Assembly: GCA_964533265.1 (NCBI GenBank)
Contig: CAZHJW010000015.1
Location: forward strand, 1-25,345
DNA length: 25,345 nucleotides
Source of the DNA: UBA1100 sp964533265
GTDB taxonomy: Bacteria > Verrucomicrobiota > Verrucomicrobiia > Limisphaerales > UBA1100
Direction: 5' to 3'
This document shows positions 22,306 to 25,345 of the stretch, in pieces. Position 1 is the first letter of the stretch. Each line of letters starts with the position of its first letter. Below the pieces are notes generated by a model, which had not been told where the DNA came from, did not search any database, and saw only the letters and a program-made list of their open reading frames with translations. The position numbers and the translations under genes were made by a program.

Positions 22306-22779
22306 ATGCCTGAAACGGATCGATCAGCTGCAAAGGAGAAGTTCCTTCATTTTTTGGATCAAAAAAATCTTCGCATTACTTCCCAGCGTCGCGCTATTGT
22401 TGATACTGTATTCGGTACCGACCAACATTTCACCGCTGAACAACTATTGGAATGGGCCCGTGAAAAGGATTCGAGCGTCTCACGGGCCACAGTTTACCGC
22501 ACCCTACCCTTGCTCACCGAAAGTGGTTTGGTCCATGAAATGGATTTTGGTAAAGATTATAAAATATACGATCCGAACTACGCCGATCACCCCAACCATA
22601 ATCATATTATCTGTGATGATTGTGACAAAATAGTTGAGTTTGAAAGCGACCGCTTGGAGGCACTGGAAACTGAAATTTCAAGCAAATTAGGTTTTGAGGT
22701 AAAATCACAACAACTCAGGATCAATGCCGCTTGCGAAGAAATGAAACGGTTAGGGGCCTGCAAAAACAAAGGGCACTAG
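22306..22779 (+). CDS. fur: Fur-family metal-responsive transcriptional regulator
   Basis: Fur-family repressors bind DNA as metal-loaded dimers and control iron, zinc or peroxide genes. From ATG 22306 the protein has 157 residues. It has a winged-helix domain (LRITSQRRAIVDTVF, HFTAEQLLEWA, SVSRATVYRTLPLLTESGLV) and a dimerisation domain with H98, H100, C103 and C106 (HNHIICDDC). The usual second CxxC is not present; instead C143 and C152 lie near the end. ATG 22297 and TTG 22276 are in frame upstream but overlap the promoter, so 22306 is preferred. Whether it is Fur proper, PerR or Zur cannot be decided from sequence alone. It is divergent from cinA and convergent with the NtrC-type regulator. 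Confidence 0.92.
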   Translation: MPETDRSAAKEKFLHFLDQKNLRITSQRRAIVDTVFGTDQHFTAEQLLEWAREKDSSVSRATVYRTLPLLTESGLVHEMDFGKDYKIYDPNYADHPNHNHIICDDCDKIVEFESDRLEALETEISSKLGFEVKSQQLRINAACEEMKRLGACKNKGH

Positions 22780-22790
22780 AATCCCTTTGT
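22761..22790 (-). terminator. Terminator of the NtrC-type gene, overlapping the 3' end of fur
   Basis: Arms ACAAAGGG (22766-22773) and CCCTTTGT (22783-22790) enclose a 9-nt loop that contains the fur stop codon. On the minus strand the stem runs directly into TTTTTG (22762-22766), so it is an intrinsic terminator for the response regulator gene ending at 22800. On the plus strand no T-run follows, so it would not terminate fur efficiently. Confidence 0.65.
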
Positions 22791-22799
22791 CACCCTGAC

Positions 22800-24218
22800 T
22801 CATCTCACTGAGAGTTTCTGCCGGATAGAAAACTTTTCAATACGTTTTCGTAGCGTGGCACGCGTAATTCCCAGAAGTTTTGCTGCCTGAACCTGATTGC
22901 CGCCAGTCTCCTTCAAAGCATTGATAACCAGCTCACGTTCCACTGCGGCAATCACTTTGAGCTCAGGATTACTCCTTGCCCAACGAAAGAGCTTAGCAGC
23001 CAGACCGGCTAAATCGTCACCATCTGCATCGGGCTTGCTAGATGAGGGTTGTGAAAAAATATCAGGAGGGAGATTATCGAGTACAATACACTCCCCTTTA
23101 GCCATCACAGACGCACGCTGCACCGCGTTTTCCAGTTCGCGCACATTGCCAGGCCAATCGTAGGCCTGCAATTGATCCAGTGCGTCAGCCTGAATGGTCT
23201 TGGGAGGTTTCGAACTGAGGGAGTTTTGGGATAGGAAATAGGTGACTAATTGCGGAATATCCTCTCTTCGTTCTCGCAAAGCCGGAAGCGCTATACGTAC
23301 CACATTCAAACGATAAAAGAGATCTTCTCGAAAATCCCCAATCGAAACAGCTTTTTCCAGTGGTTTATTGGTAGCAGCAATTAAGCGAATATCTGCTTTG
23401 ACCGATCGATTTCCACCGACCCGTTCAAAAGTACCGTTTTGTAACACCCGCAATATTTTGGTCTGAGTAGAGAGAGCCATGTCTCCGATTTCATCCAAGA
23501 AAATGGTACCTTTATCGCATTGTTCAAATTTTCCGATTCTTTGACTGGTCGCCCCTGTAAATGCCCCCTTCTCATGCCCGAACAATTCGCTCTCTAGTAA
23601 GTTTTCGGGTATAGCCGCACAATTGATGGCAAGATAAGGGTGTTCATTACGCTGACTGTGGCTGTAGATGGCTCGGGCCACTAACTCCTTGCCCGTACCG
23701 CTCTCTCCGGTAATCAGTGCCGTTGCATCACTGGAAGCCAGCTGGCCAACGGTTTTAAAGACTTCCTGCATCAAGACACTCTTCCCAATAATGCCCAAAT
23801 CATAATCTTCTTCTTCAAGAAGCGGCTCATAAGAAACCACTTGCTTCATGGACCGAGCCGCAACCAGTGCATTGGCAACCAATTCCTCAAGCTTAGGCAC
23901 ATTAAACGGCTTCAAAATATAGTCATAGGCCCCATGTTTCATCGCTTGGATAGCCGTTTGGGTGGTCCCAAACGCAGTCATGAGGATAACCGGAGTTTTA
24001 GTATCAAACTCACGCAATCGCTGAAGTGTTTCAATACCTGTAAGTCCTCCCATGCGCACATCCATGATCACCAAGTCCGGTTTGAGTTGCGGAACCAACT
24101 CCAAGGCCTCTTCACCACTTCCTGCTGTCACAAGCTCTAGTCCGTCTTTCTGACCAAATATGCGTTCAAAGGAGTAGCAAACGTCCGCTTCGTCATCGAT
24201 GAGCAAAAGTTTATCCAT
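22800..24218 (-). CDS. Sigma-54-dependent response regulator, NtrC family
   Basis: The 472-residue protein is a two-component activator of sigma-54 promoters. The receiver domain (1-120) has D8, D9 and the phosphoacceptor D53 (LVIMDVRM), a threonine in MTAFG and a lysine in LKPFN. The AAA+ domain (about 140-375) has Walker A GESGTGKE near 170, the sigma-54-contacting GAFTGA near 217, Walker B GTIFLDEIGD near 234, and the arginine-finger region FREDLFYRLNVVRIALPALRERREDI. A Fis-type helix-turn-helix closes it (ETGGNQVQAAKLLGITRATLRKRI). No histidine kinase gene is adjacent in the window, so its signal is unknown. The gene lies 33 bp downstream of the CCA-adding enzyme on the same strand and may be co-transcribed with it. 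Confidence 0.95.
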   Translation of the reverse strand: MDKLLLIDDEADVCYSFERIFGQKDGLELVTAGSGEEALELVPQLKPDLVIMDVRMGGLTGIETLQRLREFDTKTPVILMTAFGTTQTAIQAMKHGAYDYILKPFNVPKLEELVANALVAARSMKQVVSYEPLLEEEDYDLGIIGKSVLMQEVFKTVGQLASSDATALITGESGTGKELVARAIYSHSQRNEHPYLAINCAAIPENLLESELFGHEKGAFTGATSQRIGKFEQCDKGTIFLDEIGDMALSTQTKILRVLQNGTFERVGGNRSVKADIRLIAATNKPLEKAVSIGDFREDLFYRLNVVRIALPALRERREDIPQLVTYFLSQNSLSSKPPKTIQADALDQLQAYDWPGNVRELENAVQRASVMAKGECIVLDNLPPDIFSQPSSSKPDADGDDLAGLAAKLFRWARSNPELKVIAAVERELVINALKETGGNQVQAAKLLGITRATLRKRIEKFSIRQKLSVR

Positions 24219-24251
24219 CTGTATGCGATACGAAGAGTAAACAAATTAGGC

Positions 24252-25345
24252 CTAAAATGCAGTCTTTTCCTTAATCCAAATCAAAACCTCTTCTCGACTG
24301 GTGAATTCTTCTGATAACTGTTTATTCCTAATTTCCTCAAGCAATTGTCCCAACAATGGCCCCGACTCGATCCCCAGATCCAATAAATCTTTTCCATTAA
24401 CCAAAGGAGTTAGAAGAAGTGGTTTTTCCTCAAGCAATGATCGCTGCTCACAAAGAAAATGGTGTATGTCCAATTGACCATGTGAACCAAGGCAATCCAA
24501 TCGGTGCTGTTCCAATTCCAAATCAAAGTTCGGACGTAACAACATCCGGCGCAATGTGGCTCTACGCATTTTCTTCGCATCCTTAAACTGCATATGATAG
24601 TAGGTCGTTTGAACAATCGCCTCGATATCCTTATTGAGAAAACGTAAACGTTTTAATATTTGCCCGGCCATTTCAGATCCAATTTTTTCATGCCCATAAA
24701 AATGAATCCTTCCATCTTTTTCCACAGATCGAGTCACCGGCTTTGCAATGTCATGCAGAAGAATGGTCCAAGGTAATTGAGGCGGGCTGTCATTCGGCAT
24801 TAGTGATAGCATCAGTCGAATATGATTGAAAACCGAACCCTCTGGATGGAATTCGGAGGATTGATCGCAATCAATTGCAGCTACCAACTCAGGCAAAACA
24901 TGCTCAAGCAACCCGCTCTCCAAAAGCAGATCCAATCCGCGCGCAGCATGAGGTGGGCTGAAGAGTTTACATAGTTCGTCACGAACACGCTCGGCACTAA
25001 CATTTCGAATCTCAGATGCATGATTCTGTATCGCCGAAAACGTGGCCGGTTCAATTTCATAATCCAGCTGGGTGGCAAAACGGACCGCCCGCAACAAGCG
25101 TAAATGATCTTCAGCAAACCGTTCAGCAGGATGGCCTATTGTTCGGACAATACACTGTCTTAGATCATTTTCTCCACCAGTCCAGTCGTGTACAGTGTCA
25201 GTCATCGGATCAAAAAATAGTCCGTTGACTGTGAAATCACGCCGACTTGCATCGGTCTTTGCATCGGAAAACTGGACCTTTGTTGGTCTTCGACCATCCT
25301 GATATCCGGCCTCGGTACGAAAGGTGGCCACTTCGAACTGCCACC
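24252..25345 (-). CDS. cca: CCA tRNA nucleotidyltransferase (class II, with HD domain), N-terminus cut by window edge
   Basis: This enzyme adds or repairs the 3' CCA of tRNA; bacterial members belong to the poly(A) polymerase/class II nucleotidyltransferase family. The frame is open to the right edge, and the visible protein (about 363 residues) enters at WQFEVATFRTEAGYQDGRRP. A GTG inside this conserved stretch at 25331 is therefore not the start. SRRDFTVNGLFFDP and EDHLRLLRAVRFATQL follow, both hallmarks of the family. The middle contains an HD metal-binding motif (ILLHDIAKP) with FYGHEKIGSEM, so it is the CCA-adding type with phosphohydrolase-like domain. The catalytic GGxxRD and first DxD segment lie beyond the window. 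It may share a transcript with the NtrC-type gene downstream. Confidence 0.93.
   Translation of the reverse strand, partial: WQFEVATFRTEAGYQDGRRPTKVQFSDAKTDASRRDFTVNGLFFDPMTDTVHDWTGGENDLRQCIVRTIGHPAERFAEDHLRLLRAVRFATQLDYEIEPATFSAIQNHASEIRNVSAERVRDELCKLFSPPHAARGLDLLLESGLLEHVLPELVAAIDCDQSSEFHPEGSVFNHIRLMLSLMPNDSPPQLPWTILLHDIAKPVTRSVEKDGRIHFYGHEKIGSEMAGQILKRLRFLNKDIEAIVQTTYYHMQFKDAKKMRRATLRRMLLRPNFDLELEQHRLDCLGSHGQLDIHHFLCEQRSLLEEKPLLLTPLVNGKDLLDLGIESGPLLGQLLEEIRNKQLSEEFTSREEVLIWIKEKTAF

Noticed and set aside
1..25345. Mobile elements, CRISPR arrays, phage genes or defence systems
   Set aside because: No transposase, integrase, regularly spaced repeat array or atypical gene island was seen; every sizeable stretch is explained by conserved housekeeping genes.

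Overview
The window is a chromosomal housekeeping segment of a Gram-negative-type bacterium with balanced base composition. It contains no phage, insertion sequence or CRISPR signal. The best guess for the lineage is Verrucomicrobiota, probably the Opitutia/Puniceicoccales side. That rests on recalled resemblance of the Nuo proteins (especially the unusual NuoM), a primary sigma factor with a lysine-rich tail, a GbsR-type regulator, and few strong ribosome binding sites. It is an inference, not a measured placement.

Layout. Positions 1-288 (minus) hold the start of a GbsR/MarR-type regulator that runs off the left edge. It is divergent from gcvP (463-3375), the glycine decarboxylase P protein. 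gcvP converges on rpoD (5319-3436, minus), the primary sigma factor, across a hairpin terminator. rpoD is divergent from a long respiratory complex I cluster, nuoB-C-D-E, tRNA-Gln (antisense), nuoF-G-H-I-J-K-L-M-N (5546-19140). Most of these genes overlap or abut. nuoA is not present, and the only real gap in the cluster holds a tRNA-Gln(CUG) gene on the opposite strand with its own promoter-like sequence. nuoN meets pyruvate kinase (20551-19145, minus) tail to tail with 4 bp between stop codons. A small [4Fe-4S] ferredoxin (20691-20927) follows, ending in a clear intrinsic terminator, and faces cinA (22225-20981, minus). fur (22306-22779, plus) diverges from cinA and converges on an NtrC-type sigma-54 activator (24218-22800, minus). 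Upstream of that activator lies a CCA tRNA nucleotidyltransferase cut by the right edge (25345-24252, minus).

How the genes work together. The nuo genes encode 13 of the 14 subunits of proton-pumping NADH:quinone oxidoreductase: peripheral arm B, C, D, E, F, G, I and membrane arm H, J, K, L, M, N. gcvP feeds one-carbon units and NADH, pyruvate kinase is glycolytic, and the rest are information-processing or regulatory genes. No gap longer than 300 bp lacks a gene.

I found no obviously novel multi-gene system. The points most worth a second look are: a perfect CRP/FNR-type palindrome upstream of nuoB; the antisense tRNA splitting the nuo operon; the missing nuoA; the histone-H1-like tail on RpoD; a consensus promoter at fur that predicts a leaderless mRNA and sits inside an 8-bp inverted repeat; a compact NuoG; and a NuoM that has lost a conserved Asp motif.
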